A DNA stretch of 64,000 nt from Hymenobacter oligotrophus (GTDB lineage Bacteria > Bacteroidota > Bacteroidia > Cytophagales > Hymenobacteraceae). The notes under the pieces were generated by a model. It was not told the DNA's origin. It worked only from the letters and a program-made list of their open reading frames with translations, and did no database searches. Of the stretch, positions 51,154 through 60,535 are shown piece by piece (position 1 is the first letter of the stretch; the number at the start of each line of letters is the position of its first letter). The translations under genes were made by a program, and so were the position numbers. The stretch spans positions 372,001 to 436,000 of the forward strand of contig NZ_CP032317.1 in assembly GCF_003574965.1 (NCBI RefSeq), read 5' to 3'.

Positions 51154-51196
51154 CGCCTAGGTGCCCGGGCTGTACGGTGGCGCGGGCACCTAGGCG
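51154..51196. promoter_or_regulatory. CCTAGG-armed inverted repeat in a divergent promoter region
   Basis: CGCCTAGGTGCCCG and CGGGCACCTAGGCG are exact 14-bp arms with a 15-nt spacer. Located between the starts of the genes at 51096 (minus) and 51300 (plus). Could be an operator or leader hairpin. Confidence 0.6.
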
Positions 51197-51299
51197 CAGC
51201 CCGCCCGCGGCGGCGCGCGTAACCTTAGCCCGCACCTGGGCCGTTGCAGGCATAGTTGCACCGCTAACCATATTCCTCAACCCGACACTTCCCACGCAT

Positions 51300-52751
51300 A
51301 TGCATACCCCATTGCTCCGCCGACTGCGGCCCCTGGCCTTGCTTGGCTTGTTGCTTCCGCTGGCTGGCTCCACCAGCCCCACGTTTTACGCGCCGCCTGC
51401 GGCCAACCGCGCGCCTGTGCAAGGGGCGCAGCCCGACCCGCAGGTGGTGGCCATGTTCGGCCTGCTCGACAACGCCAAGCTGCAGAGCTACATCGATGAA
51501 AAAGGCCTGCAGATGGGGCGCGTGTCCGACCGCCCCGCCGACGTAAAAGGCTTTACCATTGTCGATTCGCCCGTTATCAACGCCTTTGCCACGCCCGATG
51601 GCCACGTGTACTTTACGCGCGGCATCATGGCGCACTTCAACAACGAGGCGCAGTTTGCCGGCGTGCTTGGCCACGAAATCGGCCACATCACGGCCCGCCA
51701 CGGCCAAAAGCAACAAACCCGTTCTACCATTGCCAACGGTGCGCTTATTCTGGGTTCAATCCTGTCGCGGCGAGTGGCTTCGGTGGCCCAGCCGTTGTCG
51801 CAGGTAGCGGGCCTAGGGCTGCTGAAATACGGCCGCGACGACGAGAACGAATCGGATAAACTAGGGGTGAAGTACTCCAGCAAAATCGGCTACGACCCGG
51901 CCTCCATGGCCGATTTCTTCCTGACCTTGCAGCGCACCGAGCAAAGCAGCGGCGCCGCCACGGTGCCCACGTTCCTGTCGTCGCACCCGAACTCGGCCGA
52001 CCGCTACCAGAACGTGAAAAAGCTAGCCGTGCAGGCCGAGCAGCAAGCCGGCCGCCAGCTGGCCGTAAACCGCGACCAGTACCTGCGCATGATCGACGGC
52101 CTGGCTTACGGCGACGACCCGCGCCAAGGCTACGTGGAAGGCGGCGCCTTTTACCACCCCGAGCTGAAGTTTCAGTTTCCAGTGCCGCAGGGCTGGAAAA
52201 CCCAGAACTCGCCGCAGCAATTTCAGATGGCTGAGCCCAATGGCCAGGCCGTGCAAGTCCTGCTGCTAGCCCCTGGCAACTCGCTCGATCAAGCCGCCCA
52301 AGCCTTGGCCGAACAGCTAAAGCTGCAAAATGCCCAGGCTTCGCGCACCACCATCAACAGCTTCCCGGCCATTGCCGTGCAAGGCGACCAAATCGGGCAG
52401 AACCAGCAGGGCCAACAGGGCATAACCGCGCGTACGCTTTCCTATCTTATTCAGGATGGCCAAACCATTTATGCCCTGGTGGGCATGAGCGCACCCAGCA
52501 CCTTCAGCTCCTATGGCCCCACGTTCCAGCGCGTGGCGCAAGGCTTCCGTCGCCTTACCGATGCCAACAAAATCAACCGCCAACCCGAGCGCGTGCGCGT
52601 CAGAACGGCCAAAGCCGGCCAAACCCTAGCTTCGGCGCTGGCGGCCAACGGAGTACCTAGCAGGCGCTACGAAGAAATGGCGATTCTGAATGGCATGAAA
52701 ACCACCGATAAGCTGACGGCTGGGCAGTTGTTTAAGGTAGTGGCTAAATAA
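51300..52751 (+). CDS. M48-family metalloprotease, exported
   Basis: 483 aa from ATG 51300 (55 extra codons upstream cross the inverted repeat). Signal peptide MHTPLLRRLRPLALLGLLLP. The zinc motif GVLGHEIGHITARHG gives His, Glu, His, and the third ligand Glu is in DENESDKLGVKY. This order fits BepA/YfgC-like periplasmic proteases, which act on outer-membrane assembly. C-terminal to it (about 280-430) is an unknown domain with YHPELKFQFPVPQGWKTQ. A last LysM-like helix-turn is TAKAGQTLASALAANGVP, then GQLFKVV. The protease-plus-tail form is common in Bacteroidota. Confidence 0.92.
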   Translation: MHTPLLRRLRPLALLGLLLPLAGSTSPTFYAPPAANRAPVQGAQPDPQVVAMFGLLDNAKLQSYIDEKGLQMGRVSDRPADVKGFTIVDSPVINAFATPDGHVYFTRGIMAHFNNEAQFAGVLGHEIGHITARHGQKQQTRSTIANGALILGSILSRRVASVAQPLSQVAGLGLLKYGRDDENESDKLGVKYSSKIGYDPASMADFFLTLQRTEQSSGAATVPTFLSSHPNSADRYQNVKKLAVQAEQQAGRQLAVNRDQYLRMIDGLAYGDDPRQGYVEGGAFYHPELKFQFPVPQGWKTQNSPQQFQMAEPNGQAVQVLLLAPGNSLDQAAQALAEQLKLQNAQASRTTINSFPAIAVQGDQIGQNQQGQQGITARTLSYLIQDGQTIYALVGMSAPSTFSSYGPTFQRVAQGFRRLTDANKINRQPERVRVRTAKAGQTLASALAANGVPSRRYEEMAILNGMKTTDKLTAGQLFKVVAK

Positions 52752-52780
52752 ATTACGGATTCAGCGGTCTGTTGCATACG

Positions 52781-52811
52781 AAGCAGCCCGGCCAAAATGG
52801 CCGAGCTGCTT
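52781..52811 (+). terminator. Terminator of the M48 gene
   Basis: AAGCAGCCCGGCCA and TGGCCGAGCTGCTT pair with one internal mismatch pair, followed by TTCTTTTCTT, 30 nt after the stop. Confidence 0.8.
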
Positions 52812-52965
52812 TTCTTTTCTTAACTAATGGGTATACCTGGTGCTTGTTTGTTGGTGTGAGGCGGGCTACCAAGGAGTTAAGGCTCGCGTCAGGTTTGCTA
52901 AACAGGAGCAATCAGCTTACTGATTAACTTGATGAAATTCAAAGCCAATAAAACCACCTAGCAAA

Positions 52966-52996
52966 AACGCCCCAGCCGAATACCGGCCGGGGCGTT
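52966..52996 (-). terminator. Terminator of ychF
   Basis: AACGCCCCAGCCG and CGGCCGGGGCGTT pair with one interior mismatch pair. The minus strand continues TTTTTGC. A half copy of the GTCAT palindrome (53011-53040, GCGAGATGCC to GGCATGAC) lies between it and the ychF stop. The 307-nt gap 52752-53058 contains only these elements. Confidence 0.85.
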
Positions 52997-53058
52997 GAAG
53001 TTACTACCTAGCGAGATGCCTCGACTGTGCTCGGCATGACGACCTAGGGTAAGCCTAA

Positions 53059-54159
<1,101 letters not shown>

Positions 54160-54223
54160 GTCTTTCTATGATTCTGAAGTTGATTGCTAAGTGCTGGATT
54201 GGACCTAGGGCCCAATGCGGGGG

Positions 54224-54231
54224 CAAAGGTA
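54224..54231 (-). promoter_or_regulatory. -7 box TACCTTTG for ychF
   Basis: Minus-strand TACCTTTG, 64 nt before the ychF ATG. Full match to TAnnTTTG. No -33 match seen. Confidence 0.5.
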
Positions 54232-54267
54232 CGAAGGCTGGTTGGGCTTAGCACTTTTGCCCTAGGT

Positions 54268-54392
54268 GTAGCGCTGAGTGATACTCGGCGCGGTCGGCGA
54301 AGACGACCATCCGGAACTGCGCGGTACGAGCCACGCGGCGCGGTTCCGCCTTGGCGCGTGCCGCGCCAGCGCCGAGTACCACCCAGCGCTAC
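54268..54392. repeat. Orphan REP palindrome related to the RAYT-1 family
   Basis: The arms 54268-54291 and 54369-54392 (24 bp, two mismatches) read GTAGCGCTGAGTGATACTCG and near complement, the same layout as the RAYT-1 REP (GTGGCGCGGAGTGGTACTCC). The centre is different and GC-rich. It occupies most of the 311-nt gap between ychF and the DUF3276 gene. Confidence 0.85.
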
Positions 54393-54470
54393 TGCAAATG
54401 CAACAACGCGCCACCACCTAGGCCAGAGCCGCGGCGGAAGCGCGTTGCGTAAGAAGGGGTGCCGTAAAGC

Positions 54471-54818
54471 TTAGTAATTGTCGGGCGTATAGGCAGGGCC
54501 GTCGTAGCGGTTAGGGTCTTCGAAAGCAGGGCGGGGGCGGTCGAGCTCGGCTACTTCTTCAGGCGTGAGCAGCTCCTGGCGCACGTAGTCGATGGCGTCT
54601 TGCAACGCATCAGCGAATTTCAAGAAATCCTCTTTGTACAGGAAAATCTTGTGTTTCTCGTAGGAGAAAGTGTCGTCGTCGCGGAGGCGGCGCTTGCTTT
54701 CGGTAATCGTCAGGTAGTAGTCCTGACCGCGCGTTGCCTTCACGTCGAAGAAATACGTGCGCTTGCCGGCTTTAATGCGCTGGGAATAAATCTCGTCCTG
54801 TTCGTAGCGGTCTTCCAC
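54471..54818 (-). CDS. PUR-alpha-like nucleic-acid-binding protein (DUF3276)
   Basis: 115 aa. RIKAGKRTYFFDVKATRGQD and YLTITESKRR form the beta part of a PUR repeat, and EDFLKFADALQDAIDYVRQE the helix. The family (DUF3276) is the bacterial relative of eukaryotic Pur-alpha and of the Borrelia regulator BpuR, which binds DNA and RNA. One repeat only, so it likely works as a dimer. The acidic-aromatic tail is variable. Single gene between a REP-type palindrome and the divergent DUF58 unit. Confidence 0.9.
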   Translation of the reverse strand: MEDRYEQDEIYSQRIKAGKRTYFFDVKATRGQDYYLTITESKRRLRDDDTFSYEKHKIFLYKEDFLKFADALQDAIDYVRQELLTPEEVAELDRPRPAFEDPNRYDGPAYTPDNY

Positions 54819-55080
54819 GGGGTCCAGCTAAAAGATGAAGAAATGGAAACTTGATTGGGTTATTTTGAGAAGATTGAAAAATCTCCGGCTAAAGCTACCT
54901 GTTAGGCGTTATATATGAAAATTTATTGCAAAAAACAGTGTCCAGCCAAGTTTAAGGCCAATTTATTGGCTTTGAGCATGACACATTTCCGGGGCAGCTC
55001 GGCGGTTGGCGGCACTTGCCCGGCAACTTGCGCGTTACCTTCGCAGTCTGTAGTGCATTGCACCCGTATTCCTCGTTGCT

Positions 55081-56004
55081 ATGGCTTCTCAACCCCTCGA
55101 CTTGGCCGCCGTTCGCTCGTTTGAAAACCTGGAGTTTCTGGCGCGTCAGCTGGTTGATGGGTTTATTACGGGCTTGCACCAGTCGCCGTACCACGGCTTT
55201 TCGGTGGAGTTTTCGGAGCACCGCCTTTACAACCCCGGCGAAAGCACGCGCCACCTCGACTGGAAAGTGCTGGCCCGCACCGATAAACTCTTCGTGAAGC
55301 GCTACGAGGAAGAAACCAACCTGCGCTGCCACATCTTGCTCGACGTGTCGTCGTCGATGTACTACCCGCGGCCGAGCAACGACAAGCTGCATTTTTCGGT
55401 GTTGTGCGCGGCTGCGTTGGCTACGCTTCTGCAAAAGCAGCGCGACGCGGTAGGGCTGGTTACGTTTTCTGATAAAGTGGAAATCCAAACGCCGGTGCGC
55501 TCTACCAGCACGCACCGCCACACCTTGTTGCTGCAGCTGCAACAGCTAATGGAGCGGCAGGCGCCCACCGAGCGCGGCGGCACCGAGGTGGCCAGCGTGA
55601 TTCACCAGATTGCGCAGCAAATCCCCAAACGTTCGCTCGTCATCATCTTCTCGGATATGCTTGGGCGCAGCCAGCAAAACCAAGCCGACACGCTGGCCGC
55701 GCTGCAGCACCTGCGCCACCAGCACCACGAGGTGCTGCTGTTCCATGTGATGGACCGCGCCACCGAAGCCGATTTTGAGTTTGCCGAGCGCCCCTACGTG
55801 TTCGAGGACGTAGAAACCGGCGAGCGGGTAAAGCTGAGCCCGGCGCAAGTGCGCGAGCAGTACCGCGCCGCCATGCAGCGGTTTACGCAGGAACTGGCCG
55901 AGCGCTGCGGCCAATACCGCATCGATTTTGTACCCGTCGATATTCGCGAGCCTTTCGATCGGGTGCTGTACGCTTACCTGGTGAAGCGCGGCAAAGTGCG
56001 CTAG
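55081..56004 (+). CDS. DUF58 domain protein (VWA-like)
   Basis: 307 aa, no membrane segment. DUF58 core: SPYHGFSVEFSEHRLYNPGE and RHLDWKVLARTDKLFVKRYE, followed by a von Willebrand A-like fold with the MIDAS triplet LLDVSSSMYYP (DxSxS). This family usually works with MoxR ATPases, whose genes often lie upstream. None is seen here. The role is thought to be assembly or control of envelope complexes. The next gene starts 18 nt later. Confidence 0.93.
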   Translation: MASQPLDLAAVRSFENLEFLARQLVDGFITGLHQSPYHGFSVEFSEHRLYNPGESTRHLDWKVLARTDKLFVKRYEEETNLRCHILLDVSSSMYYPRPSNDKLHFSVLCAAALATLLQKQRDAVGLVTFSDKVEIQTPVRSTSTHRHTLLLQLQQLMERQAPTERGGTEVASVIHQIAQQIPKRSLVIIFSDMLGRSQQNQADTLAALQHLRHQHHEVLLFHVMDRATEADFEFAERPYVFEDVETGERVKLSPAQVREQYRAAMQRFTQELAERCGQYRIDFVPVDIREPFDRVLYAYLVKRGKVR

Positions 56005-56022
56005 CCGGTTTCTTTTTCCGAA

Positions 56023-56217
56023 ATGATTGACTTTCCGTTACTGATCATCTGCGTTGTTCTCACGTTTTTCAGCGCGCTCATCACCACTTACATCGCCCAG
56101 GGGCGGCCCTTTTGGCGCTGGTTTATCATTGGCATGCTGCTGCCCTACGTGAGCATTTTTATTGCCATGGTTGTGGCGTACCTCGATCAGAAGAAAGGAG
56201 AGCAGGCGCCGGAGTAA
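56023..56217 (+). CDS. Small two-helix membrane protein
   Basis: 64 aa. Helices at about 4-24 and 33-53 are separated by AQGRPFWRW, and the tail DQKKGEQAPE is charged. The opening PLLIICVVLTFFSALITTYI and the Arg-Pro-aromatic turn look like conserved small proteins of unknown function. It begins 18 nt after the DUF58 stop and so belongs to its transcript. Repeat 56231-56326 follows and can act as the end of the unit. Confidence 0.75.
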   Translation: MIDFPLLIICVVLTFFSALITTYIAQGRPFWRWFIIGMLLPYVSIFIAMVVAYLDQKKGEQAPE

Positions 56218-56230
56218 CGCATTCTGTATT

Positions 56231-56326
56231 GTCATGCCGAACGGCAGCGAGGAATCTGGCGCAGTGCTTTGAACGACAACCCGCCGGGCAGTTCGCACCC
56301 AGATTCCTCGCTGCGTTTGGAATGAC
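56231..56326. repeat. Dispersed palindrome, GTCATGCCGAAC variant
   Basis: GTCATGCCGAACGGCAGCGA pairs with the end TCGCTGCGTTTGGAATGAC. The inner arms GGAATCTGG and CCAGATTCC are exact. It lies between convergent genes. Confidence 0.8.
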
Positions 56327-56352
56327 AAGTCTAGCGCACCATGCCAACCGGG

Positions 56353-56991
56353 CTAGTTAGCCGGCTCGTTGTCGAGCGACTGCCACAGGTACTTGCAGGC
56401 CAGCGAGCGGTAGGGGCGCCAGGGTTCGGCCAGCTCCGTCATGCGGCGCAGCAAGGCGCGGCCGGTTTGCTCGAGTTGGTAGTGGCGGCGCATGGCGTTC
56501 TGAATCCCTAGGTCGCCCTCGGCGAAAACATCGGGCTGATCGAGGGCAAACATTTGCAGCATTTGGGCCGTCCAGCGGCCCACGCCTTTTATCTGGGTGA
56601 GGTGCTGTGTGAAGGCATCCTCATCGAGCTGCGAAAGGTGGGCGTGGTCGAGCTGGCCTTGGAGGGCAAACTCGGCAATGGCCCGCAGGTAACCGGCTTT
56701 TTGCTTTGATATACCCACGGCGCGCAGTTCGTCGTCGGAGTGGTGCACCAGCACGTTGGGCTCGGGGTAGCCATCGGGCTTAAACAAGCTTTCGAGCTTG
56801 CGCCAGATGGCGGCGGCTGCCTTGGTCGAAATCTGCTGGCTTACAACGGCCTTCAACAGAGCCAAGTACAAATCTTCGTGCGCCGAGGGCTCGATGGGCC
56901 GGCCCTGGGCAATGATGGCGGCCATGATGGGGTCGGCCTGGCTGAGGTGCTGCAGGGCGGCGGCCATATCGAAGGATGAAGAGGCTGGCAT
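56353..56991 (-). CDS. DNA-3-methyladenine glycosylase II-like (HhH-GPD)
   Basis: 212 aa from ATG 56991. The long frame to 57717 covers the next gene out of phase. The HhH-GPD fold shows LALLKAVVSQQISTKAAAAI, then the helix-hairpin-helix LTQIKGVGRWTAQMLQMFAL and the catalytic Asp in DVFAEGDLGIQNAM. The ending WRPYRSLACKYLWQSLD is typical of AlkA-type proteins without the N-terminal domain. It removes alkylated bases from DNA. It is last in a minus-strand set with the phosphatase (26 nt gap) and the serine hydrolase. Confidence 0.93.
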   Translation of the reverse strand: MPASSSFDMAAALQHLSQADPIMAAIIAQGRPIEPSAHEDLYLALLKAVVSQQISTKAAAAIWRKLESLFKPDGYPEPNVLVHHSDDELRAVGISKQKAGYLRAIAEFALQGQLDHAHLSQLDEDAFTQHLTQIKGVGRWTAQMLQMFALDQPDVFAEGDLGIQNAMRRHYQLEQTGRALLRRMTELAEPWRPYRSLACKYLWQSLDNEPAN

Positions 56992-57017
56992 GATGCTTCT
57001 AATGGGCAGAAGAGGAC

Positions 57018-57671
57018 CTAGGCAATGTCGTGCGCAATGGTTGGCACCGAGAAATGCTCCAGAATTTCGCCGGTAGCCGCGAGGCGCACACCGGTAAGGC
57101 ACGCGCCGCGGTACGCGCCGGTGTCGATGTAAAGGGCGTCGTAGCTGGTATCGAGGTAGTAGCGGCCGTTGTCGGTGGGGGTGTGGCCTACCACCTGCCG
57201 CTTGCCTAGGTGCCGCAGGGGCCCACGGCGCCACAGGAGGCCGTCGGTATTGTCGGGGTCGAAGGGGTCGGCGGTATTGGCAATGCCGGCGTGGCTCACT
57301 ACTACGTGCTCGTTTTCCCAGGCCATGGGGCGCTGGGTAAGCCAGGCGAGGTGCTCGCGCAGCAGGTTCGGGCGGCCGTTGTACTGGGCCACGGTGCTTT
57401 TGCCGCCCCAGCCCAACCAGTTGCGGTTGGGCCCGTCGGGCCCGTAGTGGATGAGCATTTCGTACTCGTGGTTGCCAAGCAAAAAAGCAGTGCGGCCGGG
57501 GTGCTGCGCCTCCAGTTCGCGGGCCAGTTGCACGCACTCGGGGCTGTAGCGGCCCCTGTCCACTAAGTCGCCTACCTGAATGAGCAGCTCCTCGGCGGGT
57601 TTCCAGTGCCGCAGCAAAGCCTCGAAGGTGTGGTAGCAGCCGTGCACATCTCCAACAACAAACAAATTCAT
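57018..57671 (-). CDS. Calcineurin-like serine/threonine phosphatase (PrpA/ApaH-like)
   Basis: 217 aa from ATG 57671. Metal-binding motifs are FVVGDVHGCYHTF (GDxHG), VGDLVDRGRYSPE (GDxxDRG), LLGNHEYEML (GNHE), VVVSHAG and VVGHTPTD. This order fits the PPP group of small bacterial protein phosphatases or symmetric Ap4A hydrolases. Length and the missing ApaH insert favour the former. Its TAG stop (57020-57018) is in CCTAGG. Lies between the glycosylase and serine hydrolase genes in one operon. Confidence 0.9.
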   Translation of the reverse strand: MNLFVVGDVHGCYHTFEALLRHWKPAEELLIQVGDLVDRGRYSPECVQLARELEAQHPGRTAFLLGNHEYEMLIHYGPDGPNRNWLGWGGKSTVAQYNGRPNLLREHLAWLTQRPMAWENEHVVVSHAGIANTADPFDPDNTDGLLWRRGPLRHLGKRQVVGHTPTDNGRYYLDTSYDALYIDTGAYRGACLTGVRLAATGEILEHFSVPTIAHDIA

Positions 57672-57718
57672 GCGGGGCGGGATAGGGGTTGAGAAGGCAG
57701 CGGAATCGGGCTGCCAAG

Positions 57719-58966
57719 TTACTTGCCCATGCTTTTCAGCACGCGCTGCACCAGGCCGTCCATGGCTTTGTCCTCTATCCAGCGGGCTACTATCACGAGG
57801 TCGTTTTCCTGATCGACGTACACAATGTTGGCGCCGGCCCCTAGGTGCGCAAAGGCCGTGGCCGGGGCGCTGGGGTACAGCTTGCGGTCGGTGTTCAGGA
57901 AGTAGTTCATGAAGCCGTAGGTGGGCTGCACGGGCGTGGGCGTACGAGCCAGCTTCAGCCATTCGGGGTCAATTAGCTGCTTGCCGTTCCACTGGCCGTT
58001 GCGGAGCGTGAGGTAGCCAAAACGGGCCTGATCGAGCGCCGAAATGAACAGGCCACCGCCCCAGTGCGAGCCGCCGCTTACCGCTTGCATGGGCACGCCA
58101 TCTATTATTACCCACGAGTTTTCGTAGCCCGTCCAGCGCCACGAGCTGGAGGCACCGATGGGGTCCATCACGCGCTCTTTGAGCACTTGCGGCAGCGGGC
58201 GGCGCCACACGTTCATGATGGCCAGGGCCAGCACGTTCACGCGGGTATCGTTGTACTTGTACACCGAGCCGGGCGCATTGCGCGGGCGCGTGCGCCACTC
58301 GTTGGCGGAGCCCTGCGGGCGGTCGGCCCAATCGGGCTTGCCCCACAGCGTACCCTCCCAATCGGAGGTTTGGCGCAAGAGGTGGTCCCAGTTGATAAGG
58401 CGGTTGTGCTCGGTGCCGAACAACTCAAGCACGTCCTGCTGGCCTAGCTCGTCGGCTTTGTTGGCCGCGGTGTTCCAGGGGTTGAAGGGGATGATGGGCG
58501 CCATGTACGGCGCCACTTTGTCGTTGAGGCTTCGGATGAGTCCATCTTGATAAGCCAGGCCCACCATCGTCGACACAAAGCTCTTGGCCACGCTGAAGGT
58601 GAGGTCCGTACGCTCGGGCTCGCCCCACTGCGCCACGATGTAGCCGTTTTTGATGATGAGCCCGGTGGGGGCGCCGCGCTCCTTCATGGGGCCAATGGGG
58701 TAGCCGAACGGCTCGCGCCCGAATGCGCTTTGGTAGTGCGCATCGCGCAGGTCTCGCGGCGCTTTGCTTTCGTTGGCAATGGCGTATTGCACGGCCTCTT
58801 GGAGCGCGGCAGGGTCCAGACCTAGGGCTTCGGGCCGGCGTTGCTCCCAATTGTTAGGAGCCGGAAAGTAAGCTTTGGTTTTGCGTTGCGCTTGCGCTAG
58901 GCCTAGGTGCACCAGGCAGAGCAGCAACAACAGCAGCGAACGGACAGAAGTAGCGGAGCAAGGCAT
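57719..58966 (-). CDS. Exported serine hydrolase of the beta-lactamase/AmpC fold
   Basis: 415 aa. Signal peptide MPCSATSVRSLLLLLLCLVH, ending AQAQ. SxxK is in LTFSVAKSFVSTMVG (nucleophile Ser, base Lys), YxN is in VYKYNDTRVNVLALA, and the third motif is HLGAGANIVYV. The architecture is that of class C beta-lactamases, D-aminopeptidases and esterases of the EstB type. No evidence favours antibiotic hydrolysis. The Trp-rich middle (RTPVSSWRW-like) may form the substrate pocket. First gene of the minus set that continues with the phosphatase and the glycosylase. Confidence 0.88.
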   Translation of the reverse strand: MPCSATSVRSLLLLLLCLVHLGLAQAQRKTKAYFPAPNNWEQRRPEALGLDPAALQEAVQYAIANESKAPRDLRDAHYQSAFGREPFGYPIGPMKERGAPTGLIIKNGYIVAQWGEPERTDLTFSVAKSFVSTMVGLAYQDGLIRSLNDKVAPYMAPIIPFNPWNTAANKADELGQQDVLELFGTEHNRLINWDHLLRQTSDWEGTLWGKPDWADRPQGSANEWRTRPRNAPGSVYKYNDTRVNVLALAIMNVWRRPLPQVLKERVMDPIGASSSWRWTGYENSWVIIDGVPMQAVSGGSHWGGGLFISALDQARFGYLTLRNGQWNGKQLIDPEWLKLARTPTPVQPTYGFMNYFLNTDRKLYPSAPATAFAHLGAGANIVYVDQENDLVIVARWIEDKAMDGLVQRVLKSMGK

Positions 58967-59136
58967 GATGACAAACCTAGTGTTTTCGGAAACTGCCTGC
59001 TGCTGGTGCTCCGAAAGATTCCTGAGGCTCGGGTGGTAGTTTGAACGACAAACGGCTTGGCCAACCGCTGGGTTGTTGGCTGCAATGAGCCCGAGTGAAG
59101 GATACTTTTCGTAGCGTATGCTTAAAGCTTGAGCCT

Positions 59137-59276
59137 TACATTTGGCTACTATTGGCAGTAAAAAGCACGCTGAAGCCGTATGTAGGATTTTGTTGTACGG
59201 TCTGCATCAGGGTGTGCCAATTTTATCAGCAGCCGAGCTTACAGGCTTAGCGGTTGGTATATCTTACGTTGAACTT
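59137..59276 (+). promoter_or_regulatory. -7 box and long structured leader of nhaA
   Basis: TACATTTG (59137-59144) matches TAnnTTTG and predicts a transcript with a leader of about 125 nt. The leader can form CCGTA/TACGG (about 59178-59200), an enclosing GCAC/GTGC stem and CCG-AGC/GCT-CGG (near 59234-59255). A long folded leader before a Na+/H+ antiporter gene is a candidate ion-sensing riboswitch. I could not match it to nhaA-I or other named motifs. The upstream 58967-59136 holds nothing else recognised. Confidence 0.4.
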
Positions 59277-60455
59277 ATGCCACTTCGCCGCATCATCAGC
59301 CCCATTCGCGAACTATCCGAAAGCGGTAAGCTGGCCGGGTTGCTGTTGTTGCTGGCCACGGTGGTGTCGTTGGTGCTGAGCAACACGGCCGCTGGCCCAA
59401 GCTACACCGCGTTTTGGGAGTTGCACGTTGGGTACGGGCCGCTCGATAAGTCCGTGTCGCACTGGATCAACGACGGGCTCATGGCCGTGTTTTTCTTTGT
59501 GGTGGGGCTCGAGATTAAACGCGAAGTGCTCTACGGCGAGCTGGCCGAACCGCGGCAGGCCATGATGCCGGCGCTGGCAGCTGTGGGCGGCGTAGTGCTG
59601 CCGGCTGTTATTCATTTAGCCTTTACGCGCGGTACGCCGGCTGCCTCGGGTTGGGCCATACCCACGGCTACCGACATTGCCTTTTCCCTAGGTATCCTGT
59701 CGTTGCTCGGCGACCGGGTGCCGTTTGGGCTGCGCGTGTTCCTGACCGCCTTGGCCATCATCGACGACTTGCTAGCCGTCATCATTATTGCGGCCTTCTA
59801 CACCAGCAGCATACACACCGGGTTTTTGCTGGGAGCGGCGGGCATTTTTGCCATGCTGGTTTTGCTCAACCGCTTCAAGGTTAAGCCACTCGGGTTGTAT
59901 GTGCTGCTGGGCTTGGGGCTGTGGTTTTGCGTGCTGAAATCGGGTGTGCACGCCACCATTGCGGGGGTGTTGTTGGCCCTGAGTATTCCTACGGATCGGC
60001 TCGAAGACTTGGAGCACGCCTTGCAAAAGCCCGTCAACTACCTGATTTTGCCGCTCTTTGCCTTGTGCAACACGGCCATTGTGCTGTCGGCTGATATTGT
60101 GCCCGAGCTGTTTTCGGGCTTGGCCCTAGGTATTGGGCTGGGCCTGCTGATTGGCAAGCCGCTCGGCATTGTGGGCGTAACGTGGCTAGTGGTGCGCATG
60201 GGGCAGGGGCAACTGCCCACCAACGTTGATTGGCGCCGGTTCGTAGGGCTGGGTTTCACGGCGGGCATTGGGTTCACCATGGCCATTTTTATTGCCACGC
60301 TTTCGTACCAAAACCCAGCGGCCATCGACGTGGCCAAGCTGGCGGTGCTGCTTGGGTCGGCGGTTTCGGCCCTGATCGGCATGGCCATCTTGGCGCCGGG
60401 GCAGCTTACCGAAGAGCCCGCCGAAACGCACCGAGTGAAAGAAGAAGCGCACTAA
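59277..60455 (+). CDS. nhaA: Na+/H+ antiporter NhaA
   Basis: 392 aa from ATG 59277, the family length. The longer frame from 59142 overlaps the -7 box and is rejected. Twelve helices. NhaA signatures are NDGLMAVFFFVVGLEIKRE near helix II, the unwound helix IV ATDIAFSLGILSLLGDRVP with its Asp, the double Asp ALAIIDDLLAVIIIAAF (helix V, ion-binding), and the helix X region LGFTAGIGFTMAIFIATL. It exchanges one Na+ (or Li+) outward for two protons and is active at alkaline pH. It ends in a bidirectional terminator shared with the aldolase gene. Confidence 0.97.
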   Translation: MPLRRIISPIRELSESGKLAGLLLLLATVVSLVLSNTAAGPSYTAFWELHVGYGPLDKSVSHWINDGLMAVFFFVVGLEIKREVLYGELAEPRQAMMPALAAVGGVVLPAVIHLAFTRGTPAASGWAIPTATDIAFSLGILSLLGDRVPFGLRVFLTALAIIDDLLAVIIIAAFYTSSIHTGFLLGAAGIFAMLVLLNRFKVKPLGLYVLLGLGLWFCVLKSGVHATIAGVLLALSIPTDRLEDLEHALQKPVNYLILPLFALCNTAIVLSADIVPELFSGLALGIGLGLLIGKPLGIVGVTWLVVRMGQGQLPTNVDWRRFVGLGFTAGIGFTMAIFIATLSYQNPAAIDVAKLAVLLGSAVSALIGMAILAPGQLTEEPAETHRVKEEAH

Positions 60456-60475
60456 ACCAAGCCACACCAACGCGG

Positions 60476-60511
60476 CAAGGCCCCGCAACCAACGCTGGTT
60501 GCGGGGCCTTG
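60476..60511. terminator. Bidirectional terminator between nhaA and the aldolase gene
   Basis: CAAGGCCCCGCAACCA and TGGTTGCGGGGCCTTG are exact (16 bp) with the 4-nt loop ACGC. Confidence 0.9.
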
Positions 60512-60535
60512 CTCACTGAGAGACCTGGCAAGCAC

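Noticed and set aside
59142-59276. Longer NhaA starting at 59142
   Set aside because: The 45 additional residues would begin inside the -7 box and are not part of the usual NhaA N-terminus.
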